From positions 62,001 to 126,000 of the forward strand of contig QKGM01000001.1 in assembly GCA_003250395.1 (NCBI GenBank): 64,000 nucleotides of DNA, in the 5' to 3' direction. The DNA comes from Bacteroidota bacterium (GTDB taxonomy: Bacteria > Bacteroidota > Bacteroidia > Bacteroidales > TTA-H9). Positions within the stretch are counted from its first letter, which is position 1. Each line of letters opens with the position of its first letter. A program made the translations under genes and the position numbers. Below, in pieces: positions 31,032 to 39,368 of this stretch. Below the pieces are notes generated by a model. It was not told the DNA's origin, searched no databases, and was given only the letters and a program-made list of their open reading frames with translations.

Positions 31032-31352
31032 GGATGGTAATTTCACGTTAGGGGGAATGGTGATACAAAGGAACGATTTTTTCCTTTTTGGATAGTACCT
31101 TATGACATTCTCTATCCTTTGTTTTTGTAATGGTATTTTTAATGATCTCCGGGTTATAAAGCTCATTTGCGATGCAGTTGTAACTTGTATTTATCGATTA
31201 AATAGTTTTGAAAAGTATTACAGCCAGTGGGGTTATAATAGTTTAATTAACAGAGCAGGACTCGTTGTCTGTTTTTTTGTTTTATATCCGCTCTCTTTTG
31301 AGAAGATATAGGTTTTTTTGTCAGCAGATGATAGTTTTTTGAATTTAGATAT

Positions 31353-31360
31353 TATCTTTG
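31353..31360 (+). promoter_or_regulatory. Predicted -7 element of the tetR-efflux operon (TATCTTTG)
   Basis: Exact TAnnTTTG. The expected transcription start falls about 6-9 nt downstream, i.e. at the edge of the palindrome at 31369. Confidence 0.55.
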
Positions 31361-31368
31361 TCGTATGG

Positions 31369-31386
31369 TTTAACTATATAGTTAAA
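31369..31386. promoter_or_regulatory. Perfect 18-bp palindrome, likely TetR operator
   Basis: TTTAACTATATAGTTAAA is identical to its reverse complement. It lies 8 nt after the -7 box and 32 nt before the tetR ATG, where a bound repressor would block initiation. Autoregulation of the operon is the simplest reading. Confidence 0.75.
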
Positions 31387-31418
31387 TCAAAAGGATAAAC
31401 CAATTAATTATCTATAGT

Positions 31419-32030
31419 ATGAAATTAACCGATTCTACCACAGAGAGTTCAATTCTGGAAGCTGCAAAACATGTTTTTGTTCTCAAAGGATTTGAAGGGG
31501 CAAGGATGCAGGAAATTGCTGATGAAGCGGGGATAAATAAAGCCTTGTTGCATTATTATTTTAGAAGTAAGGATAAATTATTCGAAGCAGTATTCATTGA
31601 TGCATTTGTGAAGTTTGTCCCGACCATATTAATTACGTTGAATTCTAATAGTCCGTTATTCAGGAAGATAGAGGTTTTTGTTGATCATTACATCGAAGTT
31701 TTATCAAAGAACCCGTTTATCCCGGGCTTCATTTTGCATGAACTGAGCCATAACAGTGAAAGGCTGAGTAAGATAATACGAACAGTTGGGCTGAATCCTG
31801 ATCAGTTTTCAGAGCAGGTATTGGCTGAGATAAATGCTGGGAATATCAATCCGATAGACCCGCGTGAATTGCTGGTTAATATTCTCGCATTATGTATTTT
31901 CCCGTTTGCCGGAAAGCCGATCCTGAAGATCGTTCTGTTTAAAAACAATGAAGAGGAGTATGCTGAGTTTCTCAATAAACGCAAACATGCCGCTGCGCAG
32001 TTTATTATCAATTCCATAAAAAAACGGTGA
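31419..32030 (+). CDS. TetR/AcrR family transcriptional regulator
   Basis: 203 residues. The N-terminal helix-turn-helix is classic: SSILEAAKHVFVLKGFEGARMQEIADEAGINKALLHYYFRSKDKLFEAVF, with the recognition helix around residues 38-46. The C-terminal ligand/dimer domain is unrelated to any known ligand. First gene of a seven-gene export operon and separated from tolC by a single nt, so it should repress its own operon through the upstream palindrome until an exported compound or signal binds (inference). Confidence 0.92.
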   Translation: MKLTDSTTESSILEAAKHVFVLKGFEGARMQEIADEAGINKALLHYYFRSKDKLFEAVFIDAFVKFVPTILITLNSNSPLFRKIEVFVDHYIEVLSKNPFIPGFILHELSHNSERLSKIIRTVGLNPDQFSEQVLAEINAGNINPIDPRELLVNILALCIFPFAGKPILKIVLFKNNEEEYAEFLNKRKHAAAQFIINSIKKR

Positions 32031-32031
32031 T

Positions 32032-33312
32032 ATGAAGCGCTTTACTGTTTGTCTCTCATTAATGATTGCCCTTTTCCTTAGCTTTGAGAAAACAAAGGCG
32101 CAATCGGATGTATTGACCCTTGATTCATGTTACAGGGCTGCAAGGACTGTTTTTCCGGGAATATCCCAACTCTCGGCACTGTCCGAAATGCATCGTCTGG
32201 CACTTGAAAATATAAGGGCAGCTTTTTTACCCAAAAGCACTTTTACCGCGTCGGCAGGCTACCAATCTGATGTGACTTCGATAGCTGTTAAAATCCCCAT
32301 GGTTTCAATACCCAGCATGTCGAAGGATTCATATAAAGCTTACGTTGATGTTAATCAGCTTATTTATGATGGTGGTGCTTCAAGGGCAAGGCGTGAAGGG
32401 CAACAGGTACAACACGCCGTGGATAATACTCAGGTTGAAACTGATTTTTATAAGGTGAAGGAGGTGATTAACGATTTGTTTTTTTCGGCATTATTAGGGC
32501 GAAAAATGAAAGAACAACTTGAACTTGGCCTGTCAAACCTCACCGCACGAAGACAAATTGCGGCATCAGCAGTTGCTAATGGAGTACTCTTACCCGCACA
32601 ACTCGAGATCATTGATGTTGAGATCACTGCTCAGCATCAGCGATTGGTTGATGTTGACCACGCAATTGATGGTGCGCTTCAGATGTTATCAGTCTGGATT
32701 GGTAAACCGCTCTCAACTGAAAGCCGTTTGTCGGTTAGTTCGATATCTGAGGCTGTTGGTACCCGTAATAATATACGACCTGAGCAGGCTCTTTTCGGGT
32801 TGCAGCAAAAGCGGCTTCAACATTTGAGCGATCAGACAAATGCCCGCATTATGCCGGTAATCATTGGCTATGGTCAGGCTGGTTATGGCAGGCCCGGATT
32901 GAATATGCTTCTGAATGAATTTGATTCCTGGTTTTTGGTTGGAATAAAATTACAATGGACAATCTGGGACTGGAGGCAAACGTATCGTGAAAAGAGTCAG
33001 TTTAGACTACAGGAAGACATAATCAATGCTCAAAAACAATCATACGACCAACGAATACAAGCTCAACTGGTTGCAGTTGAATCAGATATTTCCAGAATAA
33101 ACGATTTGCTAAAACTTGATGGACAAATCATCTCCTCCAGAGAAAGAATCAGGTTGACGGCTGTGTCTCAATTTGAAAATGGCACGGTTGAGGCGTCTGA
33201 TCTTGTTGCCAGGACGAATGAAGAAACACAGGCAAGAATCAACTACGAGATTCATAAACTGCAACTTATTCAGTACCAGGTAAAATATTTAACAGTTTTA
33301 GGTCAACAGTAA
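32032..33312 (+). CDS. TolC-family outer-membrane efflux protein
   Basis: 426 residues with signal peptide (to about residue 24, KTKAQ). Two OEP repeats are seen: LTLDSCYRAARTVFPGISQLSALSEMHRLALENIRAAFLPK-type N-half and a second half containing IIGYGQAGYGRPG, WTIWDWRQTYREKSQ and the closing ARINYEIHKLQLIQY helix. TolC trimers form the outer-membrane channel for ABC exporters. It directly precedes the membrane-fusion protein and ABC genes, which defines its partner pump. Confidence 0.9.
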   Translation: MKRFTVCLSLMIALFLSFEKTKAQSDVLTLDSCYRAARTVFPGISQLSALSEMHRLALENIRAAFLPKSTFTASAGYQSDVTSIAVKIPMVSIPSMSKDSYKAYVDVNQLIYDGGASRARREGQQVQHAVDNTQVETDFYKVKEVINDLFFSALLGRKMKEQLELGLSNLTARRQIAASAVANGVLLPAQLEIIDVEITAQHQRLVDVDHAIDGALQMLSVWIGKPLSTESRLSVSSISEAVGTRNNIRPEQALFGLQQKRLQHLSDQTNARIMPVIIGYGQAGYGRPGLNMLLNEFDSWFLVGIKLQWTIWDWRQTYREKSQFRLQEDIINAQKQSYDQRIQAQLVAVESDISRINDLLKLDGQIISSRERIRLTAVSQFENGTVEASDLVARTNEETQARINYEIHKLQLIQYQVKYLTVLGQQ

Positions 33313-33324
33313 ATTTCAAATAAT

Positions 33325-34197
33325 ATGAAGAATATCGGATATATAGTATGTGTTTTTCTTCTGGCAGCTTGTGGGAATGGTGATAAACCTGCAGATGCCT
33401 ATGGGAATTTTGAGGCGCAGGAATATACTATCAGCGCAGAATCGAACGGGAAAGTCGTCGAGTGCAAAACCAATGAAGGAATGGCTGTTGATTCTTCCGG
33501 CAGGATTGCGCTGATTGATACCATTGATTTTAGTCTCCGCAGGTTGCAGCTAAAAAGCCAGCGGGAAGCTATTATAGCAAAAGCCTCTCCTCTTGAAGCT
33601 CAGAAAAGGGTTTATGAACAGCAAATTGAGAACCTTCTGAAAGATAAAATGAGATTTGAAAAGATGTTGTTGGATGGTGCTGCTACCCAAAAACAACTTG
33701 ATGATATTGACGGGGCTGTTAAGCTGGCTACAAAGCAGGCTGAAGCTGTAGTAGCGCAGTTTGCTTCACTTAATTCTGAAAGCCTGGCGGTCAGCAGTCA
33801 GATAGATCAGATTACCGAATCTATAAACAGATGCTATGTAGTCTCTCCTGTCAAAGGAACCATTCTTGAGGCTTATGTAAGACAAGGAGAATTTGTCAAT
33901 ATAGGGAAGCCCCTTTTCAAAATTGCCAATCTGGAAGAACTCGATTTGAGGGTTTATTTTTCAGGAGATCAATTGGCTTCGATCAGGATAGGACAGGAAG
34001 TGAAGGTGTATATTGATGGGGATAGTACCAACAATCGACTTTCGGGCAGGATTACCTGGATTTCGCAGGAAGCAGAATTCACACCAAAGATCATACAAAC
34101 CCGAAAGGAGAGGGTCAACCTGGTCTACGCTGTAAAAGTACGGGTAAAGAATAATGGAAGCCTGAAGATTGGAATGCCGGGTGAGGTCAGATTATAA
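33325..34197 (+). CDS. HlyD-family membrane fusion lipoprotein
   Basis: 290 residues. Lipobox LAAC near residue 15. Mature order: lipoyl half (EYTISAESNGKVVECKTNEGMAV), a coiled-coil hairpin with EAQKRVYEQQIENLLKDKMRFEKMLLDGAATQKQLDDI, the second lipoyl half CYVVSPVKGTILEAYVRQGEFVNIGKPLFKIA, and a beta-barrel domain with LDLRVYFSGDQLASIRIGQ. It resembles the YbhG/HlyD type that links the ABC-2 exporter to TolC. It ends 10 nt before the first ATPase. Confidence 0.9.
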   Translation: MKNIGYIVCVFLLAACGNGDKPADAYGNFEAQEYTISAESNGKVVECKTNEGMAVDSSGRIALIDTIDFSLRRLQLKSQREAIIAKASPLEAQKRVYEQQIENLLKDKMRFEKMLLDGAATQKQLDDIDGAVKLATKQAEAVVAQFASLNSESLAVSSQIDQITESINRCYVVSPVKGTILEAYVRQGEFVNIGKPLFKIANLEELDLRVYFSGDQLASIRIGQEVKVYIDGDSTNNRLSGRITWISQEAEFTPKIIQTRKERVNLVYAVKVRVKNNGSLKIGMPGEVRL

Positions 34198-34207
34198 TAT
34201 AAGGCTG

Positions 34208-35131
34208 ATGATACGGATTTCTGATGTTGAAAAACATTTTGGTGATGTGACAGCCCTCGACAAGGTTACATTGTCGGTACAACGAGGGGAACTGTTTGGT
34301 TTGATTGGCCCTGATGGTGCCGGTAAGACAACTCTTTTGAGGATAATAGCTTCGTTGATGATTCCTGATGCGGGTAGTACTCTGGTGGCGGGACATGATG
34401 TAGTTAAGGATTTCGCGAAAATAAGACAGATGGTTGGATATATGCCTGGGAGATTCTCTCTCTATCAGGATCTTTCTGTACTCGAGAATATTACCTTCTT
34501 CGCCTCCATTTTCAAGACTACTCTTGAGGAGAATTATGATCTGATACGGGATATTTATGTTCAGATTGAACCGTTTAAGCATCGTCAGGCAGGAAAGCTG
34601 TCGGGAGGCATGAAACAAAAACTGGCTTTATGCTGCGCCTTGGTTCACCGGCCGGAATTATTAATCCTCGATGAACCAACTACAGGTGTTGATGCCGTTT
34701 CACGAATCGAGTTCTGGGATATCCTCAACCGCCTAAAGGCAATGGGGATTACTATTATAGTCTCAACACCATACATGGATGAGGCGTCGCTTTGTGAGCG
34801 GATCGCGCTTATTCAGGGAGGGCATTTATTGAGTATCGACACTCCTGCCGCCGTAGCCGCATCATTTCCGCATTCGCTCTTCTCCGTTAAAACCGATAAC
34901 TTTTTTTTATTGCTTACTCACCTGAGGGAATGGAGTGCGACTTTTTCGGCGTATTCTTTTGGCGAGTATGTACATTTCACCCCAACATCTGAAACCATCA
35001 CGGAAAGAGATATCATGAGTTTTCTGGTTGAGAAGGGGCACAGCGAAACTCACGTCACTAAGACCCAACCGACAATTGAAGATAGTTTTATGTATCTGAT
35101 GATGAAGAAACAAAACCAGTATGCAGGCTAA
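34208..35131 (+). CDS. ABC exporter ATPase 1 (YbhF N-half-like)
   Basis: 307 residues from the ATG at 34208; the longer frame overlaps the previous gene without a better start. Walker A GPDGAGKTT, Q-loop region, canonical signature LSGGMKQK, Walker B LLILDEP, and the switch His replaced in STPYMDE (as in YbhF-like domains). A C-terminal extension of about 70 residues follows. Together with the next gene it looks like E. coli YbhF split into two polypeptides: this half has the intact signature. The last 11 nt overlap the second ATPase gene. Confidence 0.92.
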   Translation: MIRISDVEKHFGDVTALDKVTLSVQRGELFGLIGPDGAGKTTLLRIIASLMIPDAGSTLVAGHDVVKDFAKIRQMVGYMPGRFSLYQDLSVLENITFFASIFKTTLEENYDLIRDIYVQIEPFKHRQAGKLSGGMKQKLALCCALVHRPELLILDEPTTGVDAVSRIEFWDILNRLKAMGITIIVSTPYMDEASLCERIALIQGGHLLSIDTPAAVAASFPHSLFSVKTDNFFLLLTHLREWSATFSAYSFGEYVHFTPTSETITERDIMSFLVEKGHSETHVTKTQPTIEDSFMYLMMKKQNQYAG

Positions 35132-35855
35132 TCAAACAAAGATTATTATCGTTGAAAATCTGGTGAAGAAGTTTGGAAGCTTTATTGCCAACGACAATCT
35201 TACTTTTGATGTCGCGAAAGGAGAAATTTTTGGCTTCCTGGGAGCTAATGGAGCTGGGAAAACAACTGCCATGAAGATCTTGTGCGGATTAAGCCATCCT
35301 TCATCCGGGAGGGTGACTGTAGCCGGTTATGACATCTATTCGCAGACAGAAAAAATTAAAAGGAGCATCGGTTATATGTCGCAAAAGTTCTCGCTTTATG
35401 AAGACCTCACAGTATATGAAAATTTCAGGTTCTACGGTGGTATATATGGCTTGAGTCGTTCTATGATACTCGATCAGACCCAAAGATTGCTTTCACGGCT
35501 TGGAATGTCTGATTACAAGGACAGGGTTATAAAGACACTTCCGCTTGGATGGAAGCAAAAGCTTGCTTTCTCGGTCGCCATCATTCACAAACCGGCTATT
35601 GTCTTTCTGGATGAACCAACCGGTGGTGTTGATCCTGTAACAAGAAGGCAATTCTGGGATCTGATTTATGAAAATGCCCATGAAGGGCTCACTGTTTTTA
35701 TTACCACTCATTACATGGATGAGGCAGAGTATTGTAACCGGTTGTCGATCATGGTTGATGGCAGGATTAAAGCACTGGATACCCCTTCTGCCCTGAAAGA
35801 ACGGTTTTCGTGTAATTCTATGCAGGAAGTATTTATCAGACTGGCCAGAAATTAA
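35121..35855 (+). CDS. ABC exporter ATPase 2 with degenerate signature (YbhF C-half-like)
   Basis: 244 residues. Walker A GANGAGKTT, Walker B IVFLDEP and switch ITTHYMDEAEYC are intact, but the signature is LPLGWKQK instead of LSGGQ. The same LPLGWKQ form occurs in the second half of YbhF. Paired with ATPase 1 it should give a heterodimer with one consensus and one degenerate ATP site. It overlaps ATPase 1 by 11 nt and is followed by both permeases. Confidence 0.92.
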   Translation: MQANQTKIIIVENLVKKFGSFIANDNLTFDVAKGEIFGFLGANGAGKTTAMKILCGLSHPSSGRVTVAGYDIYSQTEKIKRSIGYMSQKFSLYEDLTVYENFRFYGGIYGLSRSMILDQTQRLLSRLGMSDYKDRVIKTLPLGWKQKLAFSVAIIHKPAIVFLDEPTGGVDPVTRRQFWDLIYENAHEGLTVFITTHYMDEAEYCNRLSIMVDGRIKALDTPSALKERFSCNSMQEVFIRLARN

Positions 35856-35866
35856 TATCAGGAAGG

Positions 35867-36964
35867 ATGAAAGCATTCATTAAAAAAGAGATTTATCATA
35901 TTTTCAGGGATTACCGATCCATGTTGATATTATTTGGAATGCCGGTGGTTCAGGTGCTTATTTTTGGTTTTGCCATCACTAACGAGATTAAAGATGCGAA
36001 AGTGACTATCCTGGATCAGTCGGGCGATGTACTCAGCAACCGGTTTGTATCAAAACTTACTGCCTCTGGTTACTTTAAGGCAGATCGCGCCCTTGACCAT
36101 CCATCCCAGATTGAACCTGCCTTTCGTGAGGGTCGTGTGAAGCAGGTTATTGTTATCCCTTCCGGATTTGGTGCTGATTTAGGCCTCCATAAACAGGTGA
36201 CCATCCAGATTCTGGGCGATGCATCAGACCCCAATACGGCGAATATGCTGAAAAACTATACGATGGCTGTTCTGAATGCTTTTCAGATGCAGGAAATGGG
36301 TATGCAGGCTCTTCCTGTGGATGTGAGGGTTGAACCAATTATGTATTATAATCCTGAACTTAAAGGTGTTTACATGTTCGTTCCTGGTACCATGGCCATA
36401 ATCCTCATGTTGGTTTCCGCCATGATGACTTCCATCAGTATTGCACGCGAAAAAGAGCTCGGTACAATGGAGGTACTGTTAGTATCACCCCTTCGGCCCT
36501 GGCAGATTATCGTTGGCAAGGTGATTCCATATGTCGCGCTCTCATTTGTCAATGCATTGCTGATATTATCGCTCGGGTGGTTTGTATTCGGTGTACCTAT
36601 TATTGGACATAAAGGATTTCTCATGTTGGAAGTGCTATTGTTTATTATCATGTCTCTCTCGCTGGGAATCTTTATTTCAACAGTCAGCCCTACGCAACAG
36701 GTGGCAATGTTGTTGTCGATGTTTGCCCTTATGCTTCCCACCATTCTTTTATCCGGTTTTATCTTCCCGATCGAGAATATGCCGGTATTTTTACAGTGGA
36801 TTAGCAATCTGATGCCTTCAAAATGGTTTATTATCATCGTTAGAGACGTTATGCTGAAGGGGTCTGGAATAGCCTATCTCTGGAAAGAAACACTGATCAT
36901 TTTCGGTATGACAATTTTCTTTATCGGGTTAAGCATCGCAAATTTTAAACTTAGGCTTGAATAG
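35867..36964 (+). CDS. ABC-2 type permease 1 (YbhS/YbhR-like)
   Basis: 365 residues. An N-terminal TM helix (LILFGMPVVQVLIFGFAIT) is followed by a large extracytoplasmic domain with DQSGDVLSNRF and IPSGFGADL, then five TM helices from about residue 170, including EKELGTMEVLLVSPLRPWQIIVGKVIPY, the characteristic ABC2_membrane_3 coupling segment. It forms the inner-membrane pore with the next gene. Substrate not predictable; related systems export drugs, cations or lipids. Confidence 0.92.
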   Translation: MKAFIKKEIYHIFRDYRSMLILFGMPVVQVLIFGFAITNEIKDAKVTILDQSGDVLSNRFVSKLTASGYFKADRALDHPSQIEPAFREGRVKQVIVIPSGFGADLGLHKQVTIQILGDASDPNTANMLKNYTMAVLNAFQMQEMGMQALPVDVRVEPIMYYNPELKGVYMFVPGTMAIILMLVSAMMTSISIAREKELGTMEVLLVSPLRPWQIIVGKVIPYVALSFVNALLILSLGWFVFGVPIIGHKGFLMLEVLLFIIMSLSLGIFISTVSPTQQVAMLLSMFALMLPTILLSGFIFPIENMPVFLQWISNLMPSKWFIIIVRDVMLKGSGIAYLWKETLIIFGMTIFFIGLSIANFKLRLE

Positions 36965-36970
36965 TACCTT

Positions 36971-38080
36971 ATGAGAACAATCGGCTATATTATTCAGAAG
37001 GAGTTTATCCAGATATTCAGAGACCGGTTTATGCCTAAAATCATTTTCCTGGTACCTCTTCTTCAACTCTTAATCCTGTCATATACTGCTACTTTTGAAA
37101 TTAAACAGACCCGTATCGTGATTCTTGACAATGATCATTCTGTTGAATCACGGAAACTGATTTCATTGTTTCAGGGATCTCGTTTTTTTTCCTGTTCGTT
37201 AGATGTTGAAGGGATGGAAGTTGCCGAGAGGTTGATCAATACCAGGAAGGTGCATCAGGTTTTGGTAATTCCACATGGGTTTGAGCGAACGATGATCAAC
37301 AGGGAACCTGTTACAATTCAACTAATTACGGATGCTGTTGACGGCTCTGCAGGTGCGTTACGGAGTGCCTATGCCCAGAGCATTGTTCAACGTTACAGTT
37401 TAGATATTAATACAAGGGTTACAGGGCTCGATATCAAACCTCCCCTTGTTGCAACCTGGTCGTTTTGGTATAACCCGGAGCTTCATTATACGACTTTCAT
37501 GGTTCCCGGTATACTGGTACTCCTGGTAACCATTATTGGTTTGTTTCTTACCGGGATAAATCTGGTCAGAGAAAAGGAGATGGGAACGATTGAGCAGATC
37601 AATGTAACCCCGATCAGGAAGATTCAGTTTATTGCCGGGAAACTTATCCCTTTTTGGATTATCGGGCTGATTGAACTTACTTTTGGCTTAATTCTCGCTC
37701 ATTTCTTTTTCGATGTGCCTATTTTGGGAAATCCTGCCATTATCTATCTCGTTGCTGCCATCTATCTCGTCCTGATCATGGGCATTGGCCTTATCATTTC
37801 AACGGTTAGTGATACCCAGCAACAGTCAATGTTTATCAGTTGGTTTTTCCTCGTGTTATTTATCTTGATGAGCGGACTGTTTACCCCGGCAGAAAGCATG
37901 CCCGCCTGGGCACAAATTTTCAACCGGATAAACCCGATAGCTTATTTTATCCAGGTCATCAGGCTGGTTATGCTAAAAGGATCGGGATTGGCCGATGTTT
38001 CTCATCAGGTCATTTCCCTTTCAATATACGCGGTTGCTTCTATCGTAATCGCGGTACGCCGGTACAGGAAAACAAGCTGA
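36971..38080 (+). CDS. ABC-2 type permease 2 (YbhR-like)
   Basis: 369 residues, same topology as the preceding permease: TM near residues 22-42, extracytoplasmic domain (VILDNDHSVESRKLIS, VLVIPHGFERTM), then TMs from about residue 175 with EKEMGTIEQINVTPIRKIQFIAGKLIPFWIIG. It starts 6 nt after permease 1. Last gene of the export operon; no clear terminator follows. Confidence 0.92.
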   Translation: MRTIGYIIQKEFIQIFRDRFMPKIIFLVPLLQLLILSYTATFEIKQTRIVILDNDHSVESRKLISLFQGSRFFSCSLDVEGMEVAERLINTRKVHQVLVIPHGFERTMINREPVTIQLITDAVDGSAGALRSAYAQSIVQRYSLDINTRVTGLDIKPPLVATWSFWYNPELHYTTFMVPGILVLLVTIIGLFLTGINLVREKEMGTIEQINVTPIRKIQFIAGKLIPFWIIGLIELTFGLILAHFFFDVPILGNPAIIYLVAAIYLVLIMGIGLIISTVSDTQQQSMFISWFFLVLFILMSGLFTPAESMPAWAQIFNRINPIAYFIQVIRLVMLKGSGLADVSHQVISLSIYAVASIVIAVRRYRKTS

Positions 38081-38848
38081 GTAAGGCCGGTGAGGCTTAT
38101 CCATGCCCCTTGAACAGAACGGGTGGCTGAAGAGAGGAAGTCTGCATTTGGCAGGTTCCGGCTTTGGCATGATCCGAAAAATCATGATACTCCGGGTAAA
38201 TAATTTATCAATGAAGTTGAATAATCCTGAGTGACCAGCAGGTTGGTAGAGGAGCGGAAATCACCTGACAGAGCTTTCTGGTTTTTGGTATCTGTCATTG
38301 TATGAAGGGATGTAAGACGAACATCTTATTTCTTCGTTGCCTCATGGTAGATAAATTGAAAATGCAATAGCTAAAATTGTGCCAGAATTTTTTTGTATTT
38401 AGTTGTGGTTCATATGTAAGGTATGTAAACGTTACTACAACCATAAGCGTTTTAGGGGTAAAACATATCTTTGATCTATCTTTGGTCTCTCTCAGTTGTA
38501 ATTCAGTTTAAAAATGACCTGTAAAGAACGTATATTCAGGTGATTAAAAAACCTGAGATTTGTGCATTTTGTCATATAAGAATGCTTAAAATAGTTTGGA
38601 AATTTCAAAACCCGGGGGGAAACATGGTGTATAATGTCACGTGCAAAAACTGGAAACCGTCCAAATGCAGGAATGCTGAGGGGTTAGTTTTTCATTTTCC
38701 CGCGATTGAGTGCCTGTTGGATTTGTTTCGGGCGTGGAGTCTGGTTTCAGGAATCGGTCAGTGAATCAAAATAACCGGAAGAAGATACCCGGAAGTGAAT
38801 GCCGGGAATCAAAAGGCGGGTAGTTGCCAGCATTGTATGTAAATTTGT
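38081..38848. other. Roughly 770-bp gap with no gene I can support
   Basis: All frames are broken. It contains a CATGAT/ATCATG hairpin near 38168 and two tandem TATCTTTG -7 boxes at 38466-38484. The frame at 38540-38764 (74 codons, cysteine-containing) lacks a start context and any recognisable domain. The region may hold an untranslated RNA or a decayed gene; neither is demonstrated. Confidence 0.4.
38466..38484 (+). promoter_or_regulatory. Tandem -7 elements (TATCTTTG twice)
   Basis: TATCTTTG at 38466-38473 and again at 38477-38484, both exact TAnnTTTG. The next confident start codon is almost 390 nt away and has its own -7 box, so the transcript from here is unexplained. Confidence 0.4.
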
Positions 38849-38856
38849 TATTTTTG
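38849..38856 (+). promoter_or_regulatory. Predicted -7 element (TATTTTTG)
   Basis: Exact TAnnTTTG, 14 nt before the ATG at 38871, with TTG at 38824-38826 as a possible -33 at 22-nt spacing. It excludes the upstream start at 38799. Confidence 0.5.
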
Positions 38857-38870
38857 TAGAAAAACATGCT

Positions 38871-39368
38871 ATGCGAGCAGTTTGCATTACCATTTTGTTG
38901 TTGGTACTGACCACGGTTTCCTTCTCACAGCAGTTTATTCTGCTTGAGAAAGCTGGTACATTTAAGAATTACAAATACTTTACCGGTGATGATATAAGCC
39001 TGATACTGAAAAGTGATGGGCGCCGGATTGACGGACAAATTACACGAATCGGAGATTCCACATTCGTAATTAACAATCAGGAGGAGTTTTGGGTAGGAGA
39101 TGTGATGTCGGTTGTTAAGAGCAGATTTTTCTTCTCTTACTTCGGATATGGAGCCATGATCGGAGGGGCTTTTTACCTTTCGCTCGATGCAATAAACAGA
39201 GTTATAACCGGTGACACTCCGGTGGTTACATCCGAGACGGCTGTGATTGGGGGAGCTTTGATCGGTAGTGGGTGGTTAATGTCGCTTTTTAAAGAGCGCA
39301 AGATTCGTGTTGGAAAAGACAGGAGATGGCGTTTACGTATAATGCCATCAATTGGAAGGTTTAATTAG
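38871..39368 (+). CDS. Hypothetical exported protein with two membrane segments
   Basis: 165 residues from the ATG at 38871. A signal peptide (AVCITILLLVLTTVSFSQ) is followed by a short beta-rich domain (FTGDDISLILKSDGRRIDGQITRIGDSTFVIN) and two hydrophobic glycine-rich segments (SYFGYGAMIGGAFYLSL; TAVIGGALIGSGWLMSLF). It ends with a basic tail. I do not recognise a family with certainty; proteins of this pattern are frequent in Bacteroidota next to envelope genes. The last 4 nt overlap the convergent lpxK gene. Confidence 0.65.
   Translation: MRAVCITILLLVLTTVSFSQQFILLEKAGTFKNYKYFTGDDISLILKSDGRRIDGQITRIGDSTFVINNQEEFWVGDVMSVVKSRFFFSYFGYGAMIGGAFYLSLDAINRVITGDTPVVTSETAVIGGALIGSGWLMSLFKERKIRVGKDRRWRLRIMPSIGRFN

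Larger units (their letters stand above)
31032..31418. other. 387-bp intergenic region
   Basis: Divergent promoter region between the lipocalin-like gene and tetR. A weak minus-strand -7 (TTCCTTTG) lies near 31070; the tetR promoter and operator are listed separately. The open frame at 31102-31311 has no signal, domain or start context and I do not call it. Confidence 0.5.

Noticed and set aside
31102-31311. 69-codon plus-strand frame upstream of tetR
   Set aside because: Lies in the divergent promoter region, ends just before the tetR -7 box, no domain or signal.
38081-38340. RNase P RNA or group II intron remnant in the gap
   Set aside because: A GAGAGGAAGTCTG stretch recalls the RNase P core but other conserved segments are missing; no domain V or reverse transcriptase seen.
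38540-38764. 74-codon frame with several Cys in the large gap
   Set aside because: TTG/GTG-type start with no -7 spacing or family match; kept only as part of the unexplained gap.
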